64,000 nt of DNA from Alligator mississippiensis (GCF_030867095.1 NC_081828.1:209318978-209382977); one strand, 5' to 3'; counted from the stretch's first letter, positions 9,010-24,000 are shown. Numbers and translations are program-made. Notes: a model not told the origin generated them from the letters alone.

Positions 9010-12000
9010 ATGCTCTGCTACCTGGTCCTTCTTAGCTGCCTGGGTAAGTAATAATTAGAAGATTTCAGGTGGGAGAGAGAGCGGGTTGGAGGGTGTAGTC
9101 TTTGAATATGTGAGGGAGCCTAGAGCATCTCTGCTTTTTCTCCAGATGCACTAAGGTACTATTAGTAGCACCCTCCTTTTTGTTGAGGTGGGATGGACAA
9201 GAATCCCCTCAGAATTTGTCAGTACTGATTAACCACCAGAAAAATTTAATTTTAAATAAATGGAAGTTTCACATTAAGACATAAGCATGTTGCTACTGCA
9301 GCATTTATACTGCACAGTGTACAGAGAAAAAGACTGGATCTTTTGGTTTGGGGAAATTCATTTTGCATTTCTGGTGGTTTTATTTTATACCACTGAATCC
9401 AAATGAGATGTACCCCTACAGACACACCTGGAAGTGTATGAGAATCTTGTCATGCTTATTTAAATACATCTGCAATATAAATTGTTAGCAATATGAGAAT
9501 TTCTTGGGAAAAAATAAAGCTAGGTTTTATGAAGTTCCATTGACATGTAAGTTTTCTCATAATCAATTTTAAAAAAATGAATGAAATACTAGAACTTTGG
9601 TGGTCATGTGGCTGAATGAACATAGGGGAAGGAGGCAAGGCTTGACTGGAGTCCCCAAGCTGGCGGGGACCTCTGGGGAGCCAGGCAGAGAGCAGGCACA
9701 TAAAGCGGGGACGTGCCCACTGCTGCTCTTGTCCCAGCTGACCTGAGTATGGGGGTTACCCCAGGGATGACAGTGGCAGCAGGGGGTTCCTCCTTCCAGT
9801 GCCTGTAGGTTGGGAGGGACATGGGGGAGCTGCAGGACAGTAGTGTAACTAGTGTGATCAGGGCCCCAATCCTGGGCACTGACTCGGGAAGGCACAAAAC
9901 CAGCATATGCTGCCACAGCTGCTCAATTGCTGTGTGCTGAGGGGCCCAGCTCGGCGATCGACTGCAGGGGGACCCTGGGTGCCCCCCCAGGCCCAGGAGG
10001 TACCAGTCGTTGAGCTGAGGGGGTGCGGGACAGGGAGCCCAGCTCACTCCTCAGCGGACCAGTAGTAGACTGGAAGTGCTTCTGGTCCACTTCTGGGTCT
10101 GCTGCCGAGTGTGCTGGGGAGCCCCCCGTGCTCCTGTGGGATGCTCCATCCGCCCCAGCATCACAGCATTGATGAGCCACCTGGTACCTTGAGGTATGTA
10201 GAAAAAACATTTAAATTGTGTCTGTGTCCGAATTGCCGAATTAATTCAGAGGCTTCTGATTTGACTTGGAGAGATTCAAGGGTTCTCTGATTCAATTTGG
10301 ATTCGGCGATTCAGCTGCCAAATCGGGCCGAATCTCCACCAAATCTAATCAAGGACTGAAGCTTCACACAGCCCTAGTGTACACATCTGTGCATTTGACT
10401 TCTGTGCCACTATAAAGGTGTTTGTAGTACTACATATTGTAACACCTGTTTGTACGCTCATTTACACCAACCAGAAAATCCTTTTGCAAGAATAGCTTAT
10501 TCCATTCCAAAAACTGGTCTCCAGTAGGGTGATACCCTGGTAGGCCTCAGTCTTACCACTACATATATATATATGTGTGTGCATATATATATATATGCTG
10601 GCAACCTGTTTTAATGGAAGACAAGTTCAAACTCTTGAACACCCTGGATCTGTTTTTCTTGAAAGAGGAATTACTCAGAATGCTAGGAACATACCCTTCT
10701 CCTTTTAGATAGTGGAATGGGATCTTTAGCAGTCATTGGCAGAAGAGAGATCAGTTTCTCATTTCTAAGGGAGGTCAATGATCCTGTTTATGCTAGAACT
10801 GCTGCCCTAAATTTTTTCCACCATTGTACCCAGTGGCCTATGCAACCATTAGCATTTCAGTGAGGTAATGCCAAATTCATTGCAAGAGTCTTGAACTCAT
10901 AGCTCGCTAGCCCAAGTATTGGTGAGCTGAGTTGGGATAAAAAGGGAACTGTGTGGTGCAGTATAAAGTTTCCATTTTCAAAGTAACCATTTGACCTTGA
11001 AAACAATATGAGTTTGAAAGAAAAACTACAAACAGAACCTATAAACTGCAAGACATGCAGCAGTACACCCTAGGTAAGTACCAAGGGGCCCTTTGGGCAT
11101 CAGAAGGAGTATACCTACTTGTCCCACACTTGCAAGGAGGCAGTTAGAAAGGCCAAAGCAACGACAGAGCTGAGGCTGGCAACACAAACTAAGACAAGAA
11201 AAAGTCTTTTTTTAGGTATGTAGGGAGTAAAAGGAAGGCACAGACCAGTGTAGGACCCCTACTGAACAAGAAGGAGCAATTAGTGACAGAGAGGGGGGCC
11301 ACGGATGAGCTCTTCAATGAGTTTTTTGCCTTAGTGTTCCTCAAGAGGGGTCAAAGTAAGTCTCTGAATGGGTTCTTACATGGGCATCAGAGGGACACCA
11401 GCCTACCAACTGATGACGCTGACTTGGGGCAAAGTCACTTGGATGGACTGGATGTGTTTACATCAGCAGGCCCAAATGAGCTTCATCCGAGAGTACTGAA
11501 GAAATTGGTTGGTGTCATTGCTGAACCACTGGCACAGCTGTCTGAGTGTTCATGGCACTCAGGTTAGGTCCTGGCAGACCGGAAACGGGCCAGTGTGGTC
11601 CCTATTTTCAAGAGGAGGAGGAAGGAGGATCTGAGTAATTATAGGCCAGTCAGTCTCACCTCCATCCTTGGAAAGGTCTTTGAAAAGATTATGAAGGATC
11701 ATATTTGTGGGAGTCCAGTGGGAAAAACAATGCAGAAGGGAAACCAGCATGGACTCGTAGCAGGTAGATCATGCCCGACCAATCTGGTTTCATTTTATGA
11801 CAGGGTCACAAAATGCTTAGATGCAGGAGTAGAGGTGGATGTCATTTTCTTGGATTTTAGTAAGGCCTTCGATACGGTATCTCATCCCAGTCTCATAAAT
11901 AAATTAAGAGGCTGTGACACACATGTTTACATGGTCCGGTGGGTAGCAAATTGGCTTAGCGGCCACACCCAGAGTGGTAGTAGATGGGTAGGTATCGACC

Positions 12001-15000
12001 TGGAAGGATGTAGGTAGTGAGGTCCCTCAGGGTTCAGTCCTTGGACCAGTACCCTTCAACATCTTCAACAGCAACTTCGATGTGGGTGTGAAGTGTACTC
12101 TGTCTAAGTTTGCAGACGATACTTAATTGTGGGGTGAAGTGCACACTCCGGAGGGTAGGGAACGACTGCAGGCAGACCTGGGGCAGTTTCACTCCTTAGT
12201 CTGGTTTTGTAGGTGCTAATTGATGGCAATTAACTGGTTACATTAGCTAGGTCCTGTGTATTGAGCTGGTCCCTGAGTGAATCATGACTGACTGGTAACT
12301 GGTAACACAGTAGCTTAGCAGCCAGGCCTGCAGTAGTGTCTCCCACACCCCAAGACAGACACATCAGCCCCACAAGCACCCATGGCACAAGTTTTGCCTG
12401 TCAGCAGCTAGGAGTTCAGGGCCCCAGAGCCCCCCTGCACTGATCTTCTCAACAGCTGGCAGGCTTCGTGGCCACAGCAGGGGTCACCATCCCTGTAGCT
12501 GTCACCCTGCTGTGCCTTAACACACGCAGGGTCACCCATGGCACAAGTTTTGCTTGTCCACAGCTTGAGGGGCAGTTCCCCCCAAACCCCTACACCGATC
12601 TTCTTGAAACTTGGCAGGCATTGTGGCCTCAGTGAGAGCTACCAGCCCTGCAGTCTTGACCCCCCTGTGGTGTAACACCTAGAGATGACATGAGTTTTGC
12701 TTTCAAGAATTTGAGGTGCAGTTCCCCCCAAACCCCTGCACTGATCTTCTTGATACTTGGCAGGCTTCATGTTTTCCACAGAGTCTACCACCCCTGAACA
12801 TTTCATTGAAATTGGACAAAAAACAACAAAGTTATAGATATTTTATTGTTTCCCCATTATACCCTATGGCTGGATCTCCGAGGCGGCTCTGAATTGCTTC
12901 GGGAAGCCGAACGAGGCCAGCGCTTCAACCTGGACATGCTGCTTTGGACCCCGAAGCATCCAAAGCTTCTCCAGATCCAAAGCTCTGTCTGAAGCCTCGC
13001 ACAGCCCTAGATGCAGGCTGCCTACTGCAGGCTTGGAGCTCGCTGCCTTATGCCCTCTCCCCAGGAGCCCCACGCTGCCACAATGAGGCAGCAGCAGGGG
13101 CAGCAGCACAAGAGTTGTACCCCCCGCTGTTGCCAGGTGGGCAGGGGGTACCTTGCCATGGCGGTGCAGGGCTCCCAGGGAGAGGGCAGCAGGGTGAGGA
13201 GCGCCGAGCCTGCAGCAGTCTGCCTGTATCCGTCTGCACCCCTGCCCCGCACGGGGACCGCTCAGCTGTGCTCTGGCTGTGCCATGGAGTGGAGTGGGGT
13301 GGGGGGGGTATCATCTTACCCCCCCCAACCCCATCAAAAATAAAAATTGGCTCCTATGCTAACCACAATTTCTTTCATCACTGAGAAAGTTACCTGATCT
13401 CTCAAACTCTTTTAGTTGGTTGTAGGATGCTTGTGCTGACCTTAAATCCAAGCTGATTGACACTGATTAGTTGTGTGGCAAACTATGCTCATTTCTCTGT
13501 GGTTAGGGGCAATTTCTGGAAGTCCCCCGAGCTATGCTGTTCACAATGAGATGTTAACGGAGCGAGTAATTGGAGGACACGAGGCCCAACCGAACAGCTG
13601 GAAGTGGCAGGTAAAGCCTTTTTCATTTTTTTAAATTTGAAATCTGCACAGTAAAACAGAAAGTTTGAGAACATGACAGCAAAGCAAAAATGCAGGATGT
13701 CAGACGTAGCCAGAGTGCTGCTGGGTCTAGTCAGGGCAAAGCAATAACCTTAGTAACACTTACTGTCCATCCAGCACACAAATACAAAACAGCAGCTGGC
13801 ATTCACAAACCATCCCCTAACTCAGGGGTGGGCAAAATGCGGCCCACGGGCCGGATGAGGCCCTCCAAGCCATTCTATCTGGCCCGCCAGGCCATCCTAT
13901 CTGGCTCGCAGGGCCCCTAAAAAAATTAGAAAATGAATATATCTGCCCCTGGCTGCCTGGCACGTGGCCCTTGATGGCTTGCCAAAACTCAGTAAGCGGC
14001 CCTCTATTGAAAATAATTGCCCACCACTGCCCTAAGTGCAGCAGCCTGGAGTCTCTATGTGGAATGGCTCAGCATCAAGAATTTAGAAAAACATTACTCC
14101 TAAAACCACAGAGAAAACTAACAGACAGTTGCTTTGACTGGGCTGCAGTTTCCTAGAAGAGACTGCTTGTTTAAAGTATGATTCTGATTAGACAAGTGTT
14201 CGATTAGATGAAAAATGGCACGTCCTTATATATGTTTGTGTCTAGTACAGCTCTAATCATTTGTGTCTTTTTTCATCAAAAATACATGTTTTCCTTATTT
14301 CCTTTTACTCCTGTTTAGCACCAGTTTGCTGGTAGAGCTATGGAAGAATGGGTTGATGCTATGTGTCGTTTAGGTTTCTTCGACAGAATTGTTAATTGAG
14401 CTTCTGCATTTTTATTAGTTAGGCTTGGTCACCACTAAGGAAAAGGCATATTTTTAACTCATGGTATCTAATGTATGTAAAATCCTAATACAGCCAAGGA
14501 AATTAAAATTTGTCAGATACGTGAGATAGAGGAGGGAAATCCTTTCATTACCTCCATTGGTCATGATGTTTTTCTGGGGCTACACTGCAATATATATGGT
14601 AACACAAGTTTAACAATGTAGTTCTTCTCCTAAGCAGACATGGCAGCAATGATGTGTGAGTCTACAAAAGACTTCTGTGAATTTCCGCTCCCAGTGTGAG
14701 TTCATATTCCCTGTATTTAAAAAAAATCTTTTTGTTCATAGATTAAGCAATTTAACGTAGTTACATAGAACCTCTTGACAATTTTACAGAGCCTCTTCTA
14801 AGAATGTAACTGCTTTTTAACAAATGTACTTTCCATTTAACAAATAATATTCACCCTCACTATGAAGATGAGGTTAGTTTCACTGACCTCTCATATCTAG
14901 ATGTCACTGGTAATATTTAGTGGTACGATACGATCCACAATTTTACATGCCCTCAGTAAAAATAACAAAACTAGGAGCAATTAAAAGAATCCATCAGCAA

Positions 15001-18000
15001 TTATTGTGAATCTCCTTTTAAAATCACAGAATGAAAGTTTTAAGTGACTCAAAGAGTATTTCATTTTAGATGGTTATACTGCATGAATTATTCTACAGTT
15101 GAGGTAGAATTCTAATTCCCATTCTTAAAGCAAATAAAGAAATTCCCCATAAGAAATAAAAGGAAAATATGAATCAGGATATATTTGTTAGGGTGACGAT
15201 ATTTGGATCTTGGGGAGCACTGGGCGTGCAGCTGAATAAAGGCTTTTTCCTGTGTCTCAGCAAAAGCTGCTGGTCACAAGGCTGGATGATACATTAAAAG
15301 TAACTTTGCTAATGCTTAAGTAAGCAGGTTCCTAACAAAAGGATAGGGTGCGAAGTGCATGATGTGTTGTGTAAAAATAGGATACAGACCAACGGCTATC
15401 GTTAGGGGACAGAGCACAAGTATGGCATTGGAGATGGTGCTGAAGTCAGCAAGAAACCAGAAAGAACCAGCAAGAAACCACACTGACTGGGAGAAGATGG
15501 GGGTCAAAGTCTTACGCATGCACTCTTAGCAGAGAGGCATGTAAATGAATGAAATGCGTAGGCCATACCGTGCTAAGGAAGCAAACAGGAAACAGAGGCG
15601 AAGCTTGAGATGGGAGGAGAAATGGGTGGGACCGAAGGAGGGACATAGGCGGGGTAAATGTTAATAAGTATGAACCAAGGTGCATAAATGTGGAAAGAAC
15701 TATTGTTTGGTGTGGCTCTCCGGTTTGTTGGTTGTTTGGGAGCTAGCCCGAAGCTGTCTCCATTCTGAATAAAGCTGTTGCGAGCAATGTGTGCTGGGGT
15801 TTGCTCCCTGCTCGCTCTGGCTAACGAGTAACAGGATCCATGGGCAATTGGATCGTCGTCTCCCTGGTCATTGGGCGCCGCATTGATTGGGGTCTAACAA
15901 TATTTACTTCTTAATGCTATTGCTGTGTATTATTTCTTCCAGCATACTGTTCTGATATTACTTAATGTTAAATACATATGAACATTGGTTCTATAGGTTA
16001 GTGAGTTTTTGACTTGAGTATACTTCTGGATTTCTTTGGTTTACTTTACCAAGCTATGCTTCACTTGCTCTATATCCTATCTTTTGATATTTTTGCACTT
16101 TGGAATTACAAGCCTTTTACTTTTGTATCTATTGGATAATGTGAAACAGTCTGTGTAGAGGAGCATCTGTTAAGACTGTTAGTGTTAAAAATCTTACATT
16201 AAAAGTAAATCCTTGTATAGCCTCAATTGTTGGCAATCCTACTTTGTAAAATAAAAGATGAATATATCAGCTTTGATTTAAGAATGACACTGAAGGGATG
16301 CTTCTGTCCTCTATCTTCATGGCACAAAGCAGTGCCATGCACAGAAAGCCAAACTAGCTTTAAAGAAGCTGGCTGAAGTACTGGAAGCAGTGTATCCACG
16401 CTAGCACAACTAATGTATCTGTACTGCCACCAGTACATGCATCTCTCTGTGTTGCATTTGCATTGTGTCACGCAGATATACCGGAGAGACCTTGTAACTC
16501 TCTCCTGATCAGCAGCACTCCTTGGAAAGGACTCTGCTGAGACCAACTATTTTGAGTTTAACTTGCAGAATGATGTCTCAGAGGGAGCTCAAGGAGCCAC
16601 TGCTACCTGTGAGCTAATCAAATGCAGCTATTTAGGAGAAAGGTGTTCTTAAGTAATAGTCCTATGTCAGAGCTGGACAAACTGAAGCACAGAGAGATTT
16701 GAACAGATGGTTCTCTGCAGTCACTGGCAGAATTCTTCTCCCCAAACCCCACCCAGCCGTGGTCCCACCCCTATGGGTCATTTTTCTTTGACCGCTCATC
16801 CCAAAGAATGGCAGGTCGTAAACAGGTGTTTCCCTGGCTCCATAAAGCTTCATTTATACCTTAGAATTATACCCAAGCCTGCAGGTTCTTCAGAGATTCA
16901 TGATAAGGATGTTCCAAATTCAGATATTTCACCTGCAGATGAATCCCAAAGGAGTAGCTTTCTGTTGCACACTGGACTCGAGTGTTCATATATATTGCTA
17001 TTATATTGAACCCCTTCATCAGCCTTTGTCTATGCTAGGAAAAAATGGTTCTTTCCACCCAGATAGCTCTTAGAAGTGTTAATCCTTGTCTATATTGCTT
17101 TTTAGTGAACAATTGAGTCACATCAGCTGGAATGAGGTAATTTCACTGAAAAGGGGCCTTTTTAATTAGGTCGGGCAAGACCTTGGAGACAGCCTTGCTT
17201 TGTATCATGCTGAGCCTGGACTAGTAGCAGCTGGCAACAAAGCACACCCAAAAAGCAAGTGTCTGCCTGTTTGCGTTTTCAGTCATTCTGAACCTCTCGT
17301 TATTTTTGCCAGCCACAGGTGGAGCCTGGTTATGTGCCACATCGCTAATCAGAATAGTGCACACAAGCGCCATGGCAGAGTCATGAACAAAACTTTGACA
17401 TATCATATTTTGCCATTTGATCCAGGTGTCCCTCCAACTTGCTTATGCAAATGCTCCTGAGTATTTTTACCATGTCTGTGGTGGCACACTCATTAGTACT
17501 ACATGGGTCATGACAGCCGCCCACTGCATCAACGCGTAAGTACAATAGTAAGAGACTTTAAACTCTCAGTACAAGTCCCAGATCTCACTCTGGACCGCTG
17601 CTGGGCCGCTCAAACACTCCGAGTTCTCAGCACATTCATTCTGGTCAAGGCAAGCTGGTATTAATACACAGTTAGTTTCATGATATATAGAAAATCTCTT
17701 ATTAGATTCACTGAATATATTTACACATAACTGCTGACTTCTGGAAAGCAATTGGTTGATTGTACATTTACATGATGGTATATGTGATAGCATACATTTG
17801 AGTTTTTCAATACATTTAAATTGGTATTATTATGCATAGAGGCTGAGGGAGAGAGAGAAACCCTGCCTTCATCCATTCTCAGCCATAGCTTATGTGCTTT
17901 GTAACACGCCCATATAATTAAGATCATAATATAAACCATAAATAATAAACCATATATACAATGCATTATATACAAATGAACACATCTTTAATTGCTTATG

Positions 18001-21000
18001 CCTTTGGCCAATACATCATTAAACAAAGCATTCATAGCATGCTCATCATCCCATTCTAGACAGACCAATAATTGCAACATGAACAGTTCCAGATTCCTGC
18101 TAGTCTGAGAACGTTGTAAGCAGCTGAACAAGAGGACAGACAGAACAGCTTTTGTTCCCTGACCAGCAAAATGCAGATGTACATCCCTAATACAATAGAA
18201 TATTTGGCTGAAACTTATCCTGAGATGGAAAATGCTATAGAGATGACTGTAATGGGAGGTGGGGTGGGCAGGGAAGTTTACTGCCACAGAATCTGTGGTA
18301 CAAAGCTATTCCTGTGGAGTTAGGGGGATACTGTACAGTAACTCTTTTGCAATTTATTTTTAGGCGAACTGGAACAATATACCGAGTGGCTCTGGGTGAC
18401 CACAATCTGTTCAACTTTGATGGCACTGAGTATTTTATCGGTGTTGATGGAATATTCATTCATGAGGGTTGGGACCCCTCTGACATTGCAAATGGGTAAC
18501 TAATCTCAAATACCACCTTGCTGCATGACTGAATGATGAGGCATACTAGTGCCTGTTCCCACAAATGTACCTGCCCAGATTCTCTCCAATATCTGCTGAG
18601 GAAAGTCTTGTGGGAAGCCCTGAACCTGGGTTCCTGGTCTGCTAGCTTCCTGCAAGCTGCTTAGGGACAGACTTAATAAAAAGACAGACTAAAAAGTAGG
18701 TGACTCTTGGGTGCCCCTTCCCCAGATGGAATCCGGAGCAGTGTCCAGAACTCTGGGATCTCTACACAGTGCATGGGGAGAATTAGGTGGCTCCCAATGG
18801 GACCCAAAATAGCCAGCCGGCTCAGCAGAGGCTCAGCCTACATGTAGGGCATAACAATACTGAGACCAGCAGCTACTTTGCTGTAGCGACACGCTCCCCA
18901 GTATAGCACGCTGCTACGGCAATGTAGCTGCTCAAAATAACCATGCATCATACATAGGGTGAAGTATGGGCTGTTACTGCACCATGATTTAGTGCTTCCA
19001 AACGGAAGTACCAAATCACAGCACAGTAACAACATTGCTGTAGTGACACATGTAGACGTGCCCAGCGTGCATCAATGGGGGATGCTAAGGGCAAGGGAAG
19101 GTCTGAAATCCTACCCCCAAGGTAACTCCGTCTACTCTACTCTACTCTACTCCGGAAGAGAGGCACCTGTGCTCTTTTTGTCCAAGAAGGAGTGCGGCTC
19201 ACTCTGTTCTTCTACGACATGACTGCTGGGGGGGACAAGCTGTCACCCTCTGTTTGTAATGGCCTGGTGGGTAGGACTCCTGGCCAGGAAGTGGGAGGTC
19301 TAGGCTCAATGCCCTCTTTAGCCACAGAGGGATCAAACCCATTTCTTCTTCCCAGGAGAAATGCCCTAAAACCACTAGTTCAGAGGCTAGGCTGTCTGGA
19401 GGCAGTCTCCAAACATGCTGCAGATTTGTTCAAGGTTCAGTAGGCTAGAAAGCGTGGGCAAAAGGGAGCCCTGCTCTGTAGTTGAGTGGTTAGGACACTT
19501 TCCCAGGAGGGCAGAGGCTTCTGGTGCCTGCTCCCAGGCCTCTTTCTCTATTTTTCTTGACACAGTCATTAAACAAAACAGTTCTGGGACCAGGGAATGG
19601 GACCCACGTCTCTCCCCTCCCTAGTGTGTGAGGCAGGTGTGGGCGATGTGGATTGCAATACCCTCAGGCAGAGGAGGGAATTAAACCCAGCTCTCCTATC
19701 CACAAACCCCCTCCCCTACTCCTCCAGGATACCTGATCAGATCCAGGGGTAGCATTGGGGGCCAAGTGACAGGGCCCCATGGGCTGGATCTGGCTTGCGA
19801 GCCATATGCTTGATAGCTCATCTCTAGCCACCAGGATATCACATAAAAGAAGGGCTTTAACAGTACCATCACTACCAACATTTTCAAAGAAAGTGGCAAT
19901 AACCACTGCAGAGAGCCCAATTTTGTTAGGGTGCATTATGGTATACTCGGAGAACATGCATGGGGTGGAGTCTGGCAAGGGGACTTGGGTGAAGTAACAC
20001 CACGTTTCTGGATCTCTGTCAGACTTAGGCCTGTGCATGAGCAGAAAAAGACTTTACAGGCACCTGGGGAACTGTTAGGTCACAGATTCTGCCATCTCTG
20101 GAGTGAGATGCTTCCAGGGTTACATGGTACCTGAGAAGGGGTTTTCAGAATGGCAATTTTGGACCTAGGTCTCTAAAGTCCTGTGTTAGATGTACCTAAA
20201 CTCTGTGCCTCAGCTCTCCACCTGTAGAGTGGGGTTAATAATTCCCTGTCTCATGGGGTCATTATTGTGTGTGAGGTCTCAGACACATGGGTGATGGCGG
20301 CCATACACGTACCTGCAGAGGTGAGTGAAAACCAACTGAAGTGTCAGGTTTTGGCTATTGACTGACTAGAATTTCCAGCCAGGCATCTGAAAGCCTATTA
20401 TCTGTGTCCTGTTTCAGCAACGACATTGCCTTGCTGCGTCTCTCTGCTTCTGCCTATGATAACGGCTTTGTTGAGCTAGGATTACTTCCAGCCGAAGGAG
20501 ACATCTTGCCTAATAACTATCCATGTTACATTACTGGATGGGGAGTAACTACTAGTAAGTGGAAAAAAATGTTTTGCAGTTTAGAAAGACCATGCCAGAT
20601 TCAAGCCCTTGTGTGAATCAAGTCTGTTGACATGCATCTTCTCCAATGCAAAGAGTGACGGAAGGGAATCCTGCCCCAAAATGAATCGAATGCCAAGACA
20701 TTCTGAAAGAGAGAAAAATTCACCACGGTGCACTGCTGCAGCCCTGCTGTGACAGGACCAAGAGGATGGTATCATCTCTGCATTATTAAATTCTGACAGT
20801 TGAGCTATGCCAGCGAAGGGTGTGGAAAGATCACCCCGCATAACTGCCCTACCTTTGCTGACAAAGTTCTCGCTGTGGACTCACCTTTGCAGCCAAAGGC
20901 TGCTGCCATTCAGGGGAGCTATTATAAACCTGGCAGCAGAAAAAAATTCCTGTCCACAACAGGGGGCTTGTTCACCACCGCGTTACCACTGTAGTTAAAG

Positions 21001-24000
21001 CAGCAGCACCTTCTGTAAGGCAGACATTGCTTGTGTAGGGGGAATGCATCACATTTTGACATGTGAAATAGCATGATGTTGCTATTTAGCGCACGGTGTG
21101 AACCAGAATCACTGTGTTTAAAATGCTGTCAGTGATCACAGTTTATCCTGGCATCCACAACCAGTCATTGTGATTTTAAGTAGTATTGTAGCCACTGAGG
21201 TCAGCAGATCTGTCTGAATACACATGGGGAATAGATCCACTGGGTATTTTACTCTTGGTTTGGGCCCAGTCTAGCGTCTGCCACTCCCAGCTGTGCTGTC
21301 CTCAGTGACTCTGGTTACACAGCAATGTTGGGCTTTATATCATTGATGATGGCTGCGTTGGACCTTTGTCTATTATAGTGAGAGTGGCTAAATACTGTTC
21401 CTTCCCTTTCAGTCGGGGGTGGCATCCCAGCCACACTGCAGGAAGTGATACTTCCAGTGGTTGACCATGCCATCTGCTCTCAGAGTGACTGGTGGGGCTC
21501 AGCAGCCAAGGTGACCATGGTTTGTGCTGGTGGAGACGGCGTGAAATCCGGGTGCAGTGTAAGAGGCATAGTTTTGGGGATTTCCTGAGACTCTTTCTCT
21601 CTTCCTCATGTCTTCCTTCCTTCCTTTCCAGTTCAACCCAATTATCACACAAATTGGTAATCCCCAACAACACACTCCTCCCAAAGCCTGCAGCAGCTTA
21701 GGAATGCAAAACACCTCTGGCAAGCAAACTACATCTCCTGAGAATCATCTATTGCTTTGCTATTGTTCCAAATCCCTCCTTCCTCCCACCCCGTGCACAG
21801 AAACGGGGAGGTTAATGGAAGGGAAGCTCCCAGGTTCTTGTTTTACACATTTCTCCTCAACTCTTCTGGGGAAGGCAGCAAAGAAGCTTGACTCTCTCAC
21901 CAGCATCTCCTACGGATGTCCAGGACTCCCTTGTAGCCCTGCAGTCAAGGCTTTGGCAATGTCCAGAGTCCCTGTTAGAGGGATATCTCCATGACAAAGG
22001 AACAAGGCTGCAGAAATGTAACCTTTGGAGGTGTTAACTTGCCTCCTTCAGCTTCAGGTGGCCACTAGCAGAGACAATTTTCTCCTTCTACTCTCCTGGC
22101 CCTCCCCCAAGCATACTATGCTTACCTTGCCCAGCTGACTTCCTATGCAAGCGCCTGAGGCCACTCCAATTTGTGCCTGCATCCAAATTAGTCCTTGGCT
22201 GGCCCCCATTTGGGAAGCAAGACAAGGTGGTGTAAAACTATTTTAGTTATAGCTCCACTTTTAGCTCTTCCATGGGCTGTACCTACAAGAACTCGGTCAC
22301 CCCAAACAGCTAATCAACTGTTTCCACTTTTCTAAGCCTTGATTCCTGAATTACTCTGAGAATTTGGGTCAAACCAACAGTGTGTCATTTTCCCTCCCTC
22401 TGGTTCCAGGGTGATTCAGGGGGTCCTCTGCAGTGTCACACGGAAGGTCACTGGAAAATCCATGGGATCGTTAGCTTTGGCATTGTCCCCTACTGCAACA
22501 CCTACAGGAAGCCCACAGTCTTCACCCGAGTATCCGCCTACATCAATTGGATTTATGACGTAAGTGCCTCTCAAGTCACTGGACTTATTTCATCCGGTGT
22601 ATAACTCCCAGGAAGCTCAAGGGGTTACACCAGAGAGAAGTCAAGGGGTTACGTCAGAGAGAAGTTGGCCCGAGCCCATTCTTTGATGGCATTATGAAGA
22701 ATGGAGTTGAAAAAAGAGAGAATTCTAAGATCAGCTGGGCTATCTGCCTGCTGGGCTATCTGTCTGGTTAGTCAAGCTTTAGCCACTGACTGCAATAATA
22801 TATGTGGTACCAGGACCTCAGTGCAATTCTCTGCCCTGTGTTATGCAAGAAATCAGAGTAGATCGGTAGCAACCAACCCTTTTGGTAGGTGCGCCACAAG
22901 TTAAGACTCACCTCCATTCCAAGTGCTGCTCTGATCCCCACCCCAGAGGCAGACCTGAGAGAGTTTGTACCCAGGGTGCCAGAATGGAGGCTTCAGCCTC
23001 AGGCCACAGCCACATGGAACAGGGGCAGGACACTAAAAGGAACTGGCACTGCTAGGGGCCAGGTTATTCCTTCCCTGGTTCTGCAACCCCCACAGTTTTA
23101 TGTGGTAAGTGAGGATGCAAAGCCCTGGATTTGGCAGGAGCTGCAGGGCCTGGGAAGGGTTAACTTGGCTCTTGGCAGTGACACCTGGCACCTCCTCTTA
23201 CAGCAGCATCTTCTCTGCACTCTGCTGTACAGAGCCCTCTGCTTCCTTCCTCCATTCTGAGTGTCTGGGGCTCACATGCCACACACAGCAGCCTGTGCTA
23301 CTTGTGGCACGCATGCCATGGGTTGGCCACACCTGAACTAGATAATGTTACTGGCTTCTTCTGCTCTTAACATAGATGAATGTCCCAGTACATTTCGAGA
23401 TGGACCCCTGTACAGCACTTTTTGCATATATACCACAGTCATTTGCATTCATCTGGTATCATATTCCCCACTGAGCAGATTCAGTTATAAGCTGTACCCA
23501 CAAACACCCAAATCAGTTTTTGGGCTTGGACATGAATGAAGAGCTCTTGATCTCAGCAAGAGAGTTTGGCTCAATAGGCCAGCTACTTCTGGGCCCCTGA
23601 CAAATTCTCTAGCAGAGAACACCCCTCCCCACCTATCCCGGCCTCCATCTGCAGAACTGGGAGAGCCACATTTGCTGTGTTCATAGTTTCATAGACATTA
23701 GGGCTGGAAGGGACCTTGGAAGATCATCTAATCCAGCCCCCTGCCCCAGGGGCAGGAAGTCAGCTGGGGTCAAAGGATCCCTGCAAGATAAATGTCCAAA
23801 TGTCTCTTAAAGGAGTCCAGAGTAGGTGCTTGCACCACCTCTGGCAGCAGTCTGTTCCAGGCCTTGGGGGCTCGGACAGTAAAGTTCTTCCTTCTGCCCA
23901 GCCTGAAACGGTCTTGGAGGAGTTTGTGACCGTTTGACCTTGTCATCCCTTGGGGCGCTCTGGTGAACAGGCGTTCCCCCAGATCCTGATGCACACTCCT

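Larger units (their letters stand above)
9044..13506 (+). other. Intron 1 of the elastase-family gene
   Basis: About 4.5 kb. Contains a GC-rich block (9600-10200), a repeat piece ending 'cacacagcccta' (to about 10376), an (AT)n tract at 10562-10600, a CR1 RT fragment (11060-12190), a three-unit tandem repeat (12381-12815) and a second piece ending 'cgcacagcccta' (to about 13011). The two 'cacagcccta' ends look like termini of one transposon family. Confidence 0.8.

Noticed and set aside
15186-15899. Possibility of a full provirus
   Set aside because: Only one LTR with matching 5-bp flanks is present; no internal region adjoins it.
19465-19560. Possible tRNA gene
   Set aside because: An A-box-like string is present but no cloverleaf or anticodon arm could be drawn; better seen as a SINE piece.
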